From the NCBI GenBank assembly GCA_002840435.1, contig PHAT01000005.1, positions 734,460 to 798,459 of the forward strand: a stretch of DNA of 64,000 nucleotides, written 5' to 3'. The notes beneath the pieces are model-generated. The model was not told the origin of the DNA, ran no database searches, and saw nothing but the letters and a program-made list of their open reading frames with translations. Source of the DNA: Deltaproteobacteria bacterium HGW-Deltaproteobacteria-6. GTDB taxonomy: Bacteria; Desulfobacterota; Syntrophia; Syntrophales; Smithellaceae. The position numbers and the translations under genes were made by a program. Positions within the stretch are counted from its first letter, which is position 1, and each line of letters opens with the position of its first letter. Positions 1-8,391 of this stretch are shown piece after piece.

Positions 1-232
1 CGTCTAATTCATGAAAAAGTCAAGAGGCTGTGTTGATGGATGATTATTAACAAAAGCAGCAGTTCGCGGGTATTGCGGATGCCTGACTGCAGAAAGTTGA
101 GAATAATCCGGTGGCAAAATAACATTGCAGACAAAATATGAATAGGCAGCCGGTTCTCTTCGGTTCCGGTTGACGAGATCCCATGTGCCGTCATGTGCCC
201 CCGGGGCTTCAAGGCGGCCTGGTGCCCCAAGC

Positions 233-709
233 CTAGCTTTTTACGTCCAGCATGGTTCCACGGCAATTGGCCGCGCCGCACAGGCAGGCGTGTTCCTTTT
301 TGACCCTGGTGGTTTTACGGCCTTCGATGGTCAGGCTGTAGTCGTAAAAGAGTTCCTCGCCGGGGTCGATATCGCGCACAGCATTAAGAAAGACGCGGTA
401 ACCGTCCTGACAGGCTTCCAGATTCGGCTCGCAGGAATGGTTGATCCACCGGGCCGAGTTGCCGTCGTACTTGGCGTCGATGACATGGCCGTCGTCCAGA
501 TGAAAGTAAAACGTATGGTTGGGCTGGCTGGGGTCGTGGGGGTGCCGGGCCAGAGCCTTGCGCCAGGTGATGATTTCTCCCTTGTATTCCAGAACTCTCT
601 CGCCTTCCCGAATAGGTTTGACGGCGTAGACGCCCTTTCCGTGAATACCCGACTTGCGCACCTGTGTCCGGCGGCCGGCGGTTGAGGATATTTTGTTTTT
701 GCTTGGCAT
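233..709 (-). CDS. SET-domain protein (putative protein-lysine methyltransferase)
   Basis: 158 residues, essentially one SET domain. The sequence shows a G-x-G element at residues 21-26, NHSCEPN at 90-96 (the SAM-binding/knot signature), GEELFYDYS near 117-125, and a short post-SET cysteine cluster (C142, C144, C149) that in eukaryotic relatives binds zinc. SET proteins transfer methyl groups from S-adenosylmethionine to lysine side chains; the substrate here is unknown. It is a single-gene unit with a near-consensus promoter just upstream, and no ribosomal-protein or histone-like gene lies beside it. The family call is firm, the substrate is not. Confidence 0.9.
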   Translation of the reverse strand: MPSKNKISSTAGRRTQVRKSGIHGKGVYAVKPIREGERVLEYKGEIITWRKALARHPHDPSQPNHTFYFHLDDGHVIDAKYDGNSARWINHSCEPNLEACQDGYRVFLNAVRDIDPGEELFYDYSLTIEGRKTTRVKKEHACLCGAANCRGTMLDVKS

Positions 710-744
710 CGTTTGATCAGGACCTTCATGTGAATTGGTGGGCG

Positions 745-773
745 TATATACAAGGAACGACCTTGCCGGTCAA
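745..773 (-). promoter_or_regulatory. Probable sigma70 promoter of the SET gene
   Basis: Read on the minus strand, TTGACC (768-773) and TATATA (745-750) are separated by 17 bases. Transcription would begin near 738, about 30 bases before the ATG at 709. This is inferred from sequence alone. Confidence 0.55.
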
Positions 774-897
774 GACCAATTTTACCATGACCTAAGATAT
801 GATCCTGCTGTTTTTCTTACAGTTCATTTTGCAGATACTTATTAAATTAATTTGAACACCGGATGTTAAAGCGGGCGTAGTTTTCCAGGAAATTGTA

Positions 898-942
898 ATG
901 CCCGGATACAATCATTCACTGAAACATATCCGGGCATTTTTT
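898..942. terminator. Inverted repeat with T-run, possible terminator
   Basis: An 11-bp perfect stem (898-908 with 927-937, ATGCCCGGATA/TATCCGGGCAT) with an 18-base loop is followed on the plus strand by six T's. It lies downstream of the minus-strand gene ending at 996, but the T-run is on the wrong side for that gene, so it may act weakly or only on plus-strand readthrough. Nothing else is evident between 710 and 995. Confidence 0.4.
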
Positions 943-995
943 GAGATAATCATGATGGGTTAAGTCAGCTTTGACTCTTTCACACGCATTCTTTT

Positions 996-1301
996 TCAAC
1001 GAATCTGAATGCTGAAGTTCGGCAAATACAAACTGAACCCGGGTTGATGAGGTTCATAAACACGCACAACGGGCTGCGAGGCATAAACAGGAATTCTTTC
1101 CACAATCACCGGCTGACGATAAGGCCTCTGATAATAATGATGATCACGATAATCTCTGTGATTATATTGGTGATGTATTCGGTCTTGCCTGCCGCGATCG
1201 TCAAAGCGCCGGCCATTTCCCCAGCCCGGATCCGCTAATGCGGAAAAAGTAAAACCCGTAACGACTAGAATTGTGGCAAATGCCATGGTTAATTTTTTCA
1301 T
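996..1301 (-). CDS. Small secreted His/Arg/Tyr-rich protein
   Basis: 101 residues. A clear signal peptide occupies residues 1-23 (Lys-Lys start, hydrophobic core, SALA-D cleavage region). The mature part is very rich in His, Arg, Asp and Tyr (repeated DRG, HRDYRDHHYY-type stretches at about 30-65), and ends in a more hydrophobic tail. The start is supported by an AGGAGA-type ribosome site directly upstream. Similar low-complexity periplasmic proteins are common and mostly uncharacterised; the His clusters could bind metal, but nothing here proves it. Confidence 0.7.
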   Translation of the reverse strand: MKKLTMAFATILVVTGFTFSALADPGWGNGRRFDDRGRQDRIHHQYNHRDYRDHHYYQRPYRQPVIVERIPVYASQPVVRVYEPHQPGFSLYLPNFSIQIR

Positions 1302-1553
1302 TGTTCATTCTCCTTTCGCTTACCTTTCGTTGCTTTTGTATAACGCATATCTCATGCCAGGCAAATGGTGGCGAGCAACAGCCTTAATATTATTTGATTA
1401 TTTTAAATTTCTGGATTGTCCGGCGACAGTTCTGCCAATTATTAAACATAAAAGGTGGTTCGGAAGTATTCGATCTGAGTACGCAGATGGGTCGTTAGTA
1501 TCCATGGTTGGTAAACGGCAGCTGCATGGTTCCGCAGCCGTGTTTAACAGTCG

Positions 1554-1575
1554 GAAAAACAGGAAGCGCATCCTG
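1554..1575 (-). terminator. Rho-independent terminator of the MBL-fold hydrolase gene
   Basis: On the minus strand, CAGGA-(6)-TCCTG (1560-1564 with 1571-1575) begins three bases after the stop codon of the gene ending at 1579 and is followed by five T's. The stem is short, so efficiency may be modest. Confidence 0.55.
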
Positions 1576-1578
1576 AGA

Positions 1579-2556
1579 TTAAGCGGCGGTATAGAACAAT
1601 ATGTCGTTGATCAGGCTTTCCTTCAGTGCCCCGTCGCGTTTGAGTTCCTGGAGGTACACATAGGTTTCGTTGAGCGCCATGAACTTATCCCAGTCGTCCC
1701 AATCAGCCGCTGCCTCGCCGATTACCTCCGCGCAGATGGCATAGGTTGTTCTGGGCTTGGTGCTCAGGTTTTTCCGGAGCGCTTCCTTTTTCAAGGCATG
1801 ATGCGCGCGGATTTCCCGAATGCGCTCTGCAAGGCCGCTGAAAGAATTTCCATGCCCCGGATAGATGGTGGCAATCGGCAGCTTCTCAACAACGGTGAGC
1901 GACTCCAGATAGTTTTTCAGCGGCTGAAAAATTTCATCATAAATATTGGGGCTGAGACTTGGCGCGATATAAGGCAGGATATGATCGCCGGCCAGCAGCA
2001 GGCCGTCTTCCCGGAAGAAAAAACAGACGTGCCCCGCGGCGTGGCCCGGCGTGAAAATAACTTCAAATGAACGATTGCCGAACCGGCGTATTTCATTTTC
2101 CTGCAAAAAGGTATTCACCGTAAATTGCGGGATACGGCTCTTCATATCTTCAATCTCTTCGACGATTGCTTCCACCTCGCGGGCGGGCAGGCCGTGCCTG
2201 GCATAGAGGCGTCTGGCCTGCAAAATAAGATATTCCCCCTGCTGGAAATGCGTATGAACCTGATGGGCGGCTTCCGACAGATGAAGGCGGGCTTTTGATT
2301 TATCCTGGATGATGCCCGCCATGCTGCAGTGATCGGTGTGCACGTGGGTGAGATAAATGTCGCTGATGTTGTGAACCGAAAGGCCGATGCTTTGCAAATC
2401 CTCTTCCAGCTTTTCAAAAGCGCCGGGCATTTGCATTCCCGTGTCAAAAAGGGCCACGCTTCCCCCGTCAACCGCCGCGTAGGCATGGACATGACGCAGA
2501 CGAAAAGGCATGGGCAGAGTGATGCGATAGAAGCTGTCCGAAATTTCAGTGATCAT
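1579..2556 (-). CDS. Metallo-beta-lactamase-fold hydrolase
   Basis: 325 residues. The metal-binding signature THVHTDH is at 70-76, a further TPGHAAGH at 169-176, GDH at 190-192 and YPGHG at 232-236, matching the glyoxalase II-like branch of the MBL superfamily. The roughly 85 C-terminal residues form a helical extension, as in MBL proteins of the beta-lactamase-like 2 (LACTB2) type. Likely a cytoplasmic hydrolase of a thioester or ester; the substrate cannot be read from sequence. It follows the cfa gene on the same strand with a 68-base gap and may be cotranscribed. Confidence 0.88.
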   Translation of the reverse strand: MITEISDSFYRITLPMPFRLRHVHAYAAVDGGSVALFDTGMQMPGAFEKLEEDLQSIGLSVHNISDIYLTHVHTDHCSMAGIIQDKSKARLHLSEAAHQVHTHFQQGEYLILQARRLYARHGLPAREVEAIVEEIEDMKSRIPQFTVNTFLQENEIRRFGNRSFEVIFTPGHAAGHVCFFFREDGLLLAGDHILPYIAPSLSPNIYDEIFQPLKNYLESLTVVEKLPIATIYPGHGNSFSGLAERIREIRAHHALKKEALRKNLSTKPRTTYAICAEVIGEAAADWDDWDKFMALNETYVYLQELKRDGALKESLINDILFYTAA

Positions 2557-2624
2557 GGAAAATACAAACTCATTCTTTAGAGCAAGGGGAGTTGATCCTT
2601 TGGCCCTGGTCCTGTTTTTTCAAT

Positions 2625-3866
2625 CTATGCCGGTTTGCGAAAGACCACCTGAATGTCGCCGATGGCTCTTTCCCGAAAGCCGGCTTCACACATGGCCAGA
2701 TAATAAATCCATTTGCGCCGGAAAACCTCATCAAATCCCAGCGCATTGATTTTATCCATATTGCGCGTGAATGAGGATCGCCAGTCCCTGAGCGTCCGGG
2801 CGTAATTCAGGCCGATATCTTCCAGGTTTTCCATCAGCAAACCGGTGCGACGGGTTACGATTTCGGCCAGTGCGGTGACCGACGGCAGGTGGCCGCCGGG
2901 GAAAATGTATTTTTGAATCCAGTCTGTCGTGCGCCGGTAATTCTCATAGCTCTGGTCGGGAATGGTGATTACCTGGATAACCAGCCTTCCCGCCGGTTTA
3001 AGCAGTTTATCGCAGGTTGTGAAGAATGTTCCCAGATATTGATGGCCGACCGCTTCCAGCATTTCGATGGAGACGATCTTGTCAAAGAGTCCTGTCACAT
3101 GCCGGTAGTCTTGAAACAGGATGGTGATTTTGTCCTGGAGGCCTGCCTGAAGGACTCGTTTGCGCGCCAATTCGTATTGTTCTCCGGAAACGGTAACGCC
3201 GGTGATGCGGCAACCCGTTTCCCGCGCCGCTTCCATGGCGAAACCGCCCCAGCCGCAGCCGATTTCAAGAACGTGATCCGCAGGTGTAAGATGCGCCTTT
3301 TCGATGATGCTCTGTATTTTATGGTGCTGCGCGTCTTCGCAGGTGTCGTTCTCATCCGCGTATAAACCGCAGGAATACAGCATGGTCGGGTCCAGAAACG
3401 TCTGAAAAAAATCGTTGCTGAGGTCATAGTGTTTGCCGATGTTCCGGCGCGAACCCTTGAGCGTATTGGCACGCAACGTATGCAGGAGGCGGTCTTTCTG
3501 ACGCATCAGCCACGCCGTGGCCATGTGTCCGTTTTCCAGCGCCCCGCGATTTTTAATCAAAACGCTGAACAACGCCGGGATGTCATCCGTGTCCCAGAAG
3601 CCCTGCATGTAAGCTTCGCCCAGGCCCACGTCGCCGCCGAGAACCGCATCTTTAAAAAAGCGGTAATCATGGATGATCATTCGGGCCCGGAGAGATGAAT
3701 TTTGATCGCCGAAATGCCTTTCGCCGCCGTCCGGCAGGTGAAAAGTAAGACTTCCCGTTCTTATTTTATTAAATAAGCTGACCACTAAATTCATGCAGGA
3801 TCGTTCAAAGATAGTCGGCGTTTCATTGCAGGCTATTTTCCGAGGAAACCTGGGATTTTCTTTCAT
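2625..3866 (-). CDS. cfa: Cyclopropane-fatty-acyl-phospholipid synthase
   Basis: 413 residues. Transfers a methylene group from S-adenosylmethionine to cis double bonds of membrane phospholipid acyl chains. The N-terminal region is the lipid-binding part; NIGKHYDLSNDFF (142-154) is the family's active-site hallmark, and LEIGCGWGG (200-208) is the SAM-binding motif I. The C-terminus ends in the conserved aromatic/arginine region (FRERAIGDIQVVF). A strong GGGAGGGGG ribosome site about seven bases upstream supports the ATG at 3866, rather than the internal Met25. Length is normal for bacterial Cfa. Confidence 0.95.
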   Translation of the reverse strand: MKENPRFPRKIACNETPTIFERSCMNLVVSLFNKIRTGSLTFHLPDGGERHFGDQNSSLRARMIIHDYRFFKDAVLGGDVGLGEAYMQGFWDTDDIPALFSVLIKNRGALENGHMATAWLMRQKDRLLHTLRANTLKGSRRNIGKHYDLSNDFFQTFLDPTMLYSCGLYADENDTCEDAQHHKIQSIIEKAHLTPADHVLEIGCGWGGFAMEAARETGCRITGVTVSGEQYELARKRVLQAGLQDKITILFQDYRHVTGLFDKIVSIEMLEAVGHQYLGTFFTTCDKLLKPAGRLVIQVITIPDQSYENYRRTTDWIQKYIFPGGHLPSVTALAEIVTRRTGLLMENLEDIGLNYARTLRDWRSSFTRNMDKINALGFDEVFRRKWIYYLAMCEAGFRERAIGDIQVVFRKPA

Positions 3867-4015
3867 ACAGCACCCCCTCCCGAAGGTTCACCAGATATGA
3901 AATTTTACCATAAAATCGGGCCCTGTCGCAATAGCGATAATGGCATCCTGCATTCGAAAGCACAAACGCGACCCTGTTGACGCTTCATGTTTTCCCGGCC
4001 GGCGGAGTGTTTACC

Positions 4016-4993
4016 CTAGAGACGAATGACTTCGATGAGATAGGCGATAATCATGGCCAACGCTGTAATGCCGTGCACCTTGATCATCGCCAGATTGGCC
4101 GGGGCCATTTTAAGAGGATCATTCAGGTGATGTCGCAGAACGGCAAAGGACTTGACGGCGAAGGGGAGGCTGATCAGGCCGAGAAGAATGAAGGGTGACA
4201 ACGTGTTCAAAAACGCGCTGGCAATCAGGATTCCGTAAGCAACCGTCAGACCGATTCCGTAGAGAACCACGCCTGTTTTTCTGCCGAAGCGGGCGACCAG
4301 ATTCCATTTGCCGCCGCGTCGGTCCGTTTCATAATCGGGAATCTCGTTGATAATAATCATCGACCACATCATGAATCCCGGCACCAGTGATGCGATCAGC
4401 GGTTCAACGGCTAATGTCTGTGCCTGAACGTAATAGGATCCCATCACAATGACCGGCCCGAAATTGACCAGCAAACCCAGTTCGCCAAACCCCCGGTAGC
4501 CAAAACGGATCGGCGGCGTGGTGTAAAAAATAGAAGAGGCCATGCCGAAAATTCCCAGCATTAAAACAGGCCATCCGCAGGCATGGGTCAGATAGACGCC
4601 GATTGCCGCGGTCGTCATAAAAAACAAGCCCGCCGCTTTCAGCATTTGCGTGTCTTTGAGCAATCCTTCCGGCAGAACACCGCTGCCGCCGGCAAAGAAA
4701 TTTTTCTCGTCTCCTTTTTTCAAGTCGATAGCGTGACGGAAATCGAGTACATCGTCCACCAGGTTGAGCCCGAAATGATTGACGGTGACGCCGATAACGA
4801 CCAGTGCAAAATGAAATAGGTGAAGCGGGTGCCCCTGAGCCCAGGCGATCACGCCGCCCAGAAGCGCGGGAAGGATGCTGGGCAGGACAAAATAGAGTCG
4901 AAGCGCGCGCCGCCAGGCGATCCAGGCGGGGACGGATTCTGTTTTACGCGGGTCGGCATTGCCGGTTATAGAGGGCTTTAAGCTGATTTTCAT
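4016..4993 (-). CDS. UbiA-family prenyltransferase (MenA-like)
   Basis: 325 residues with about eight or nine hydrophobic membrane segments. Both Asp-rich motifs that bind prenyl diphosphate-Mg are visible: N-x2-DD-x2-D at 77-84 and D-x3-D at 220-224 (PDYETD). These define intramembrane aromatic prenyltransferases such as MenA (menaquinone) or UbiA. The sequence between the motifs resembles the MenA-like/1,4-dihydroxy-2-naphthoate branch, but no other quinone-synthesis gene is in the window, so the acceptor remains open. It sits alone between cfa and the VTT-domain gene on the same strand. Confidence 0.85.
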   Translation of the reverse strand: MKISLKPSITGNADPRKTESVPAWIAWRRALRLYFVLPSILPALLGGVIAWAQGHPLHLFHFALVVIGVTVNHFGLNLVDDVLDFRHAIDLKKGDEKNFFAGGSGVLPEGLLKDTQMLKAAGLFFMTTAAIGVYLTHACGWPVLMLGIFGMASSIFYTTPPIRFGYRGFGELGLLVNFGPVIVMGSYYVQAQTLAVEPLIASLVPGFMMWSMIIINEIPDYETDRRGGKWNLVARFGRKTGVVLYGIGLTVAYGILIASAFLNTLSPFILLGLISLPFAVKSFAVLRHHLNDPLKMAPANLAMIKVHGITALAMIIAYLIEVIRL

Positions 4994-5059
4994 GGCCGGT
5001 CTTTACCCTATGGTTGCCTCTTGAAGGTGCTCACGCATCAGTTGCCGGTATGCGGACTT

Positions 5060-5728
5060 CTACTTCTTTTGATTCTTGAGCAAATCCAGAATTCTATCCT
5101 GATACCGCCAGACAAATATGGAAACAATAACAGCCGCGACTGTGACAACGGCTAAAAGCATATACTGCTCATTGTGGGCGATGTTGCCGCTGATGGACAG
5201 CATCATGGTGCCGAAAAAGCGTCCGACGGTGCAAACAATAATAAATGTCAACGTTGGAATACGGCTGACTCCCATGATGAAACAAAGATAATCTTTGGGA
5301 AAACCGGGAATCAGAAACAGCAGAAAGGAAACCAGAATACCTTTGTGTTCCATGAAATTATCGAATTTCTCGAAGACTTCTTTTTTAACCACTTTTTCCA
5401 GAAGCGGCTCGCCGAAAAAACGCGCCAGCATGAACGCGAGCCATGAGCCAAGCGTCAGGCCGATAGTGGAATAAATCGTTCCCCAGAAAGGACCGTAAAT
5501 ATAACCGCCGATAAAACCGGTTAATTCTCCCGGTATCGGGGCGGCAACAACCTGGACAATCTGGAGTACAATAAAGATCAATTCATCGTAACGGTAGGAC
5601 TTGATGAAGTGGACGATTTGCTGTTTGTCTTTAAAAAATCTGAACAGGTCAAAATGGACAAAAAGATAAGCGGCCAGAACAGCGAGGAATAAAAGGATTG
5701 AAAATCTTAATACGAGATGTTTATTCAT
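5060..5728 (-). CDS. VTT/SNARE-associated (TVP38/TMEM64, DedA-like) membrane protein
   Basis: 222 residues with an N-terminal membrane segment and four to five further hydrophobic helices. The core pattern (GxxxG..YGPFWGTIYSTIGLTLGS, then FPKDYLCFIMG at about 145-155) is that of the VTT domain found in TVP38/TMEM64 and DedA proteins, thought to move or scramble lipids across the membrane. The ATG overlaps the last codon and stop of the TatA-like gene by four bases, so the two are translationally coupled. A second, more typical DedA protein is at the right end of the window. Confidence 0.85.
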   Translation of the reverse strand: MNKHLVLRFSILLFLAVLAAYLFVHFDLFRFFKDKQQIVHFIKSYRYDELIFIVLQIVQVVAAPIPGELTGFIGGYIYGPFWGTIYSTIGLTLGSWLAFMLARFFGEPLLEKVVKKEVFEKFDNFMEHKGILVSFLLFLIPGFPKDYLCFIMGVSRIPTLTFIIVCTVGRFFGTMMLSISGNIAHNEQYMLLAVVTVAAVIVSIFVWRYQDRILDLLKNQKK

Positions 5729-5961
5729 AAAGGAATCGGGCGCTTTCTCTTGCTTCGCTTGATGGTCAATTTTTTCGCGTCCTCTTCCGGTTTTTTATCC
5801 GGTTCATTCATGGCCTGCTTGAATCCTTTGATGGCCTTGCCGATTGTATCTCCCAACCCGGATAATTTCCCCGGACCGAAAATGATCAGAATGATAATCA
5901 AAATTAACGATAAGGTGCATTGGTTGGAAAAGTCCCCCGAACATACAGACATCTCTCCCAA
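5725..5961 (-). CDS. TatA/E-like twin-arginine translocase component
   Basis: 78 residues. A single membrane helix (about 16-28, very Ile/Leu-rich) is followed by FGPGKL and an amphipathic helix (GDTIGKAIKGFKQAM), then a charged tail: the TatA layout. TatA oligomers form the pore for folded proteins. The first codon is TTG at 5961, with AGGAAG upstream; an ATG at 5952 is the alternative. The roughly 15 polar residues before the helix are longer than in classical TatA, and no tatC is nearby. Either this is an extra TatA paralogue, or the true start lies further in. Confidence 0.75.
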   Translation of the reverse strand: MGEMSVCSGDFSNQCTLSLILIIILIIFGPGKLSGLGDTIGKAIKGFKQAMNEPDKKPEEDAKKLTIKRSKRKRPIPL

Positions 5962-6169
5962 GGCTTCCTGCAGTTTGTGTGATAAACTACCTCATAATCT
6001 TTTGGTCGTCAAATTATTTAAAGCCGGGATTATTTCAGACGATTGAGGCGGGCATCACCGATTCAAAATAGTTGACTAAATGAAATGGATGTGCAAGAAA
6101 AACGCATTCTTAAGAAAATTTTAAAACAATACCGGGTACCTGTTGATCATCATGGAGGGGGAGGACGAC

Positions 6170-7531
6170 ATGTCGAAAGTGCCGCAAAAACTGGAAAGAA
6201 AAAGATCTGAAATCTATAAAGATGCGCCCATTGCCAAATATGGCGAAAGAAAGCCCGACTTTACCACCATGGGGCGAAAGATAAAAAATCCTCATAAGAA
6301 ATTTCGCGAGGTCGTCTGCGTGGAAGCCTGCCGGACACCGTATGGCCGTTCCGGGGGGGCGCTGAAAGATTTTTCGGCGATGGAGCTGGGCGCCCTGGCG
6401 ATTAAAGAGGTTTTACGAAGGACCGAAGGCAAGGTGAACCCCGCTGATGTGGATTACATTTTCATGGGGCAGGTGGTTCCGGCCGGGTGCGGTCAGATCC
6501 CGGGGCGGCAGGCCACCATTCTGGCAGGTGTGCCGGAATCCGTTCCGTCCATTACCGTCAATAAAGTCTGTTCATCCGGCATCAAAACCATTGATCTGGC
6601 GTTTCAGATGATTCTGCTGGGACGCGCCGATATCTGCATCGCCGGGGGGCAGGAAAGCATGAGCAACTGTCCGTTTGTGCTCCCGGATATGCGCTGGGGC
6701 GCCAAGATGGGCCTGCCCAACGGCCGCGTGGTGGATGCCATGGTTTATGACGGTTTGTGGGACGCCTTCTACAATCGCCACATGGCGATTCACGGTTCGG
6801 AGGTGGCCGATGAGTTCGGCTTTACCAGAGAGGAACAGGATGAATGGGCGCTTAATTCCCAGATGAACGCCGTGCGCGCGATGAACGAAGGAAAGCTTGA
6901 TGCTGAAATTTTCCCCGTGGAAATCAAACAGGGAAAGAAAGTCATCATCATGGATAAAGACGAAGGGCCCAGGCCGGAGACAACGATGGAAGGGCTGGCC
7001 AAGCTTCCGCCGGTGTTCGGACATCTCAGCACCGTCACCGGTAAGCCCGGCAGTGTCACAGCCGGAAACGCGCCGGGCGTCAATGATGGCGGTGATGTCT
7101 GTCTGCTGATGAGCCGGGAAAAAGCCGATGAACTGGGTCTCAAGCCGATCTTTACCATCGTCGATTATGCCGAAGTGTCGCAGCCGACCAAAGATATCGC
7201 GACCGTGCCGGGGCTGGCGATTAAGAAAATTCTGGAGCAAAATGATCTGACGCTCGATCAGATGGACGTGATCGAAATCAACGAAGCCTTTGCCGCGGTG
7301 GCGCTGGTGAGCTGCCGTTCCATTCTGGGCATGACCAAAGAAGACATGTTTAAAAAGGTGAATATCAACGGCGGCGCGGTGGCCTATGGCCATCCCATCG
7401 GCGCAACCGGCGCCCGTATTGCCATGACGCTGGGCTATGAATTGAGAAGACGCGGCGGCGGATATGGCGTCTGCGGCATTTGTTCCGGCCACGCGCAGGG
7501 CGATGCCATGCTGATCCGCGTGGATAAATAA
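6170..7531 (+). CDS. Thiolase (acetyl-CoA acetyltransferase family)
   Basis: 453 residues from the ATG at 6170, which has a GGAGGGGGAGG ribosome site just upstream (an in-frame ATG at 6143 lacks one). Catalytic features are all present: nucleophile Cys134 in NKVCSSG, NEAFAA at 371-376, His in GHPIGATG at 407-414 and the second Cys in CGICSGHAQGD near 438. Thiolases cleave 3-ketoacyl-CoA with CoA or condense two acetyl-CoA. Unusually, about 45 charged residues precede the normal thiolase N-terminus (REVVCVEACRTPYG). It is a single-gene unit; biosynthetic versus degradative role is undecided. Confidence 0.95.
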   Translation: MSKVPQKLERKRSEIYKDAPIAKYGERKPDFTTMGRKIKNPHKKFREVVCVEACRTPYGRSGGALKDFSAMELGALAIKEVLRRTEGKVNPADVDYIFMGQVVPAGCGQIPGRQATILAGVPESVPSITVNKVCSSGIKTIDLAFQMILLGRADICIAGGQESMSNCPFVLPDMRWGAKMGLPNGRVVDAMVYDGLWDAFYNRHMAIHGSEVADEFGFTREEQDEWALNSQMNAVRAMNEGKLDAEIFPVEIKQGKKVIIMDKDEGPRPETTMEGLAKLPPVFGHLSTVTGKPGSVTAGNAPGVNDGGDVCLLMSREKADELGLKPIFTIVDYAEVSQPTKDIATVPGLAIKKILEQNDLTLDQMDVIEINEAFAAVALVSCRSILGMTKEDMFKKVNINGGAVAYGHPIGATGARIAMTLGYELRRRGGGYGVCGICSGHAQGDAMLIRVDK

Positions 7532-7556
7532 AGAAACTATTACCGGTTGGTGGGGG

Positions 7557-7589
7557 ACGGTTGTTCGGCATAAACCGGGGCAACCGTTT
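7557..7589 (+). terminator. Possible terminator after the thiolase gene
   Basis: ACGGTTG (7557-7563) pairs with CAACCGT (7581-7587), with a nested CGG/CCG pair inside, followed by TTT and a T-rich stretch after 7600. The downstream T-run is broken, so this is a weak call. Confidence 0.35.
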
Positions 7590-7736
7590 CCTGCTCAACT
7601 ATTTTTTACAACAGATTGCCGCAGGATAATCGAAGCACTTCTTCACGATGCCCGATAAAAATCTTTGTGCACCTTGCTTTCACCAGTAAATAAACGATTT
7701 TGAAAATTCAAGATGTTATTGATCAGGCTTGGAAAG

Positions 7737-7791
7737 GTGCAACGACGACATTAGCCGGAGCGCAGCGATCGGCTGTATGTGATTGTTAAAC
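7737..7791 (-). other. attC recombination site (59-base element) of an integron gene cassette
   Basis: Read on the minus strand, the 55-base site begins with R'' GTTTAAC (7791-7785) and ends with R' GTTGCAC (7743-7737). Between them AGCCG pairs with CGGCT and ACAT with ATGT; AAC at the outer end pairs with GTT. Unpaired A-C opposite A on the two arms gives the asymmetry typical of extrahelical bases in attC hairpins. The layout closely resembles attC sites of classical resistance cassettes (AAC-AAT...AGCCG...CGGCT...GTT). The stop codon of the adjoining gene lies inside R'', as often seen in cassettes. Recombination would occur between G7743 and the following TT. Confidence 0.82.
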
Positions 7792-8391
7792 GGTCATATT
7801 CGGATATTCACTTTCAATATCCCAAAGAAGCGCAATAGGGTCTCCTAACTTCAAATTACCAGTTCCATCAGCTTGGACAAACAACGGTTCTCCGTGCATT
7901 TTGGCCTCCAGTTTTATACCTCGCCACTCAGCCTCGTTTATAGGTTCTTTATTCAGAAAATGCCACTTTGCATTGTGGGATATTGCATTACGGCAATGCC
8001 GAAGAAATTCCCACTTCTTTTCATTGGTTCGGCATGCATTGTATTTTGTTATTTCATGCGCCATCGCAAGGCATGCCGATGCCGCTCGTGCTTGGAATGG
8101 CAAAAGATAGCCATGATTAAGAGCCATTTCCTTAGCCACAAATTCTATACTCACATCTAACTTTTCTGTATCTCCTGTCACAGCGAGATTCAATGGGGAT
8201 AGCAAGCTTTTGATGCCTGTTTCTATATCGTTTCTAGTATCGTTACAGTGTGAAGGAATAGTAAAGTCTCGCTTGCCATTCGCAACGGCAATTGCTCCAA
8301 TTGCGCAAATCTCCTTGAGACCGTGCAATTGGGCTAAATACGACATGACCAAAGGATAGAAAGGCTTTGACCTATCGAAGTTATATTTCAT
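7786..8391 (-). CDS. Cassette-borne protein with a HEPN-like R-x4-H motif
   Basis: 201 residues, mostly predicted helical, with no signal peptide or membrane segment. The segment LRHCRNAISHN at about 130-140 contains R134-N-x3-H139, fitting the R-x4-6-H motif of HEPN ribonucleases, which are common in toxin-antitoxin, abortive-infection and other defence modules. A cysteine- and alanine-rich helical stretch (96-120) precedes it, and the C-terminal 50 residues look more beta-rich. I do not recognise a named family. It is the only gene of the cassette; its stop codon TAA is inside the attC. No antitoxin-like partner is visible. Function as an RNase is inference from one motif. Confidence 0.7.
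   Translation of the reverse strand: MKYNFDRSKPFYPLVMSYLAQLHGLKEICAIGAIAVANGKRDFTIPSHCNDTRNDIETGIKSLLSPLNLAVTGDTEKLDVSIEFVAKEMALNHGYLLPFQARAASACLAMAHEITKYNACRTNEKKWEFLRHCRNAISHNAKWHFLNKEPINEAEWRGIKLEAKMHGEPLFVQADGTGNLKLGDPIALLWDIESEYPNMTV

Noticed and set aside
9-281. A 90-codon minus-strand frame at the left edge
   Set aside because: It overlaps the end of the SET gene in another frame, has no ribosome site and no recognisable sequence.
1540-1550. A second GTTTAAC-like motif near 1542, tested as another attC boundary
   Set aside because: The adjoining sequence forms the short terminator of the MBL gene and lacks attC arms and inner complementarity.
1273-2070. A 265-codon plus-strand frame
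   Set aside because: It runs antisense across the MBL hydrolase and the small secreted protein genes; composition is a shadow of those genes.
6572-7492. A 306-codon minus-strand frame inside the thiolase
   Set aside because: Antisense shadow of a clearly conserved thiolase with all catalytic residues; the frame is His/Gln-rich without family signals.
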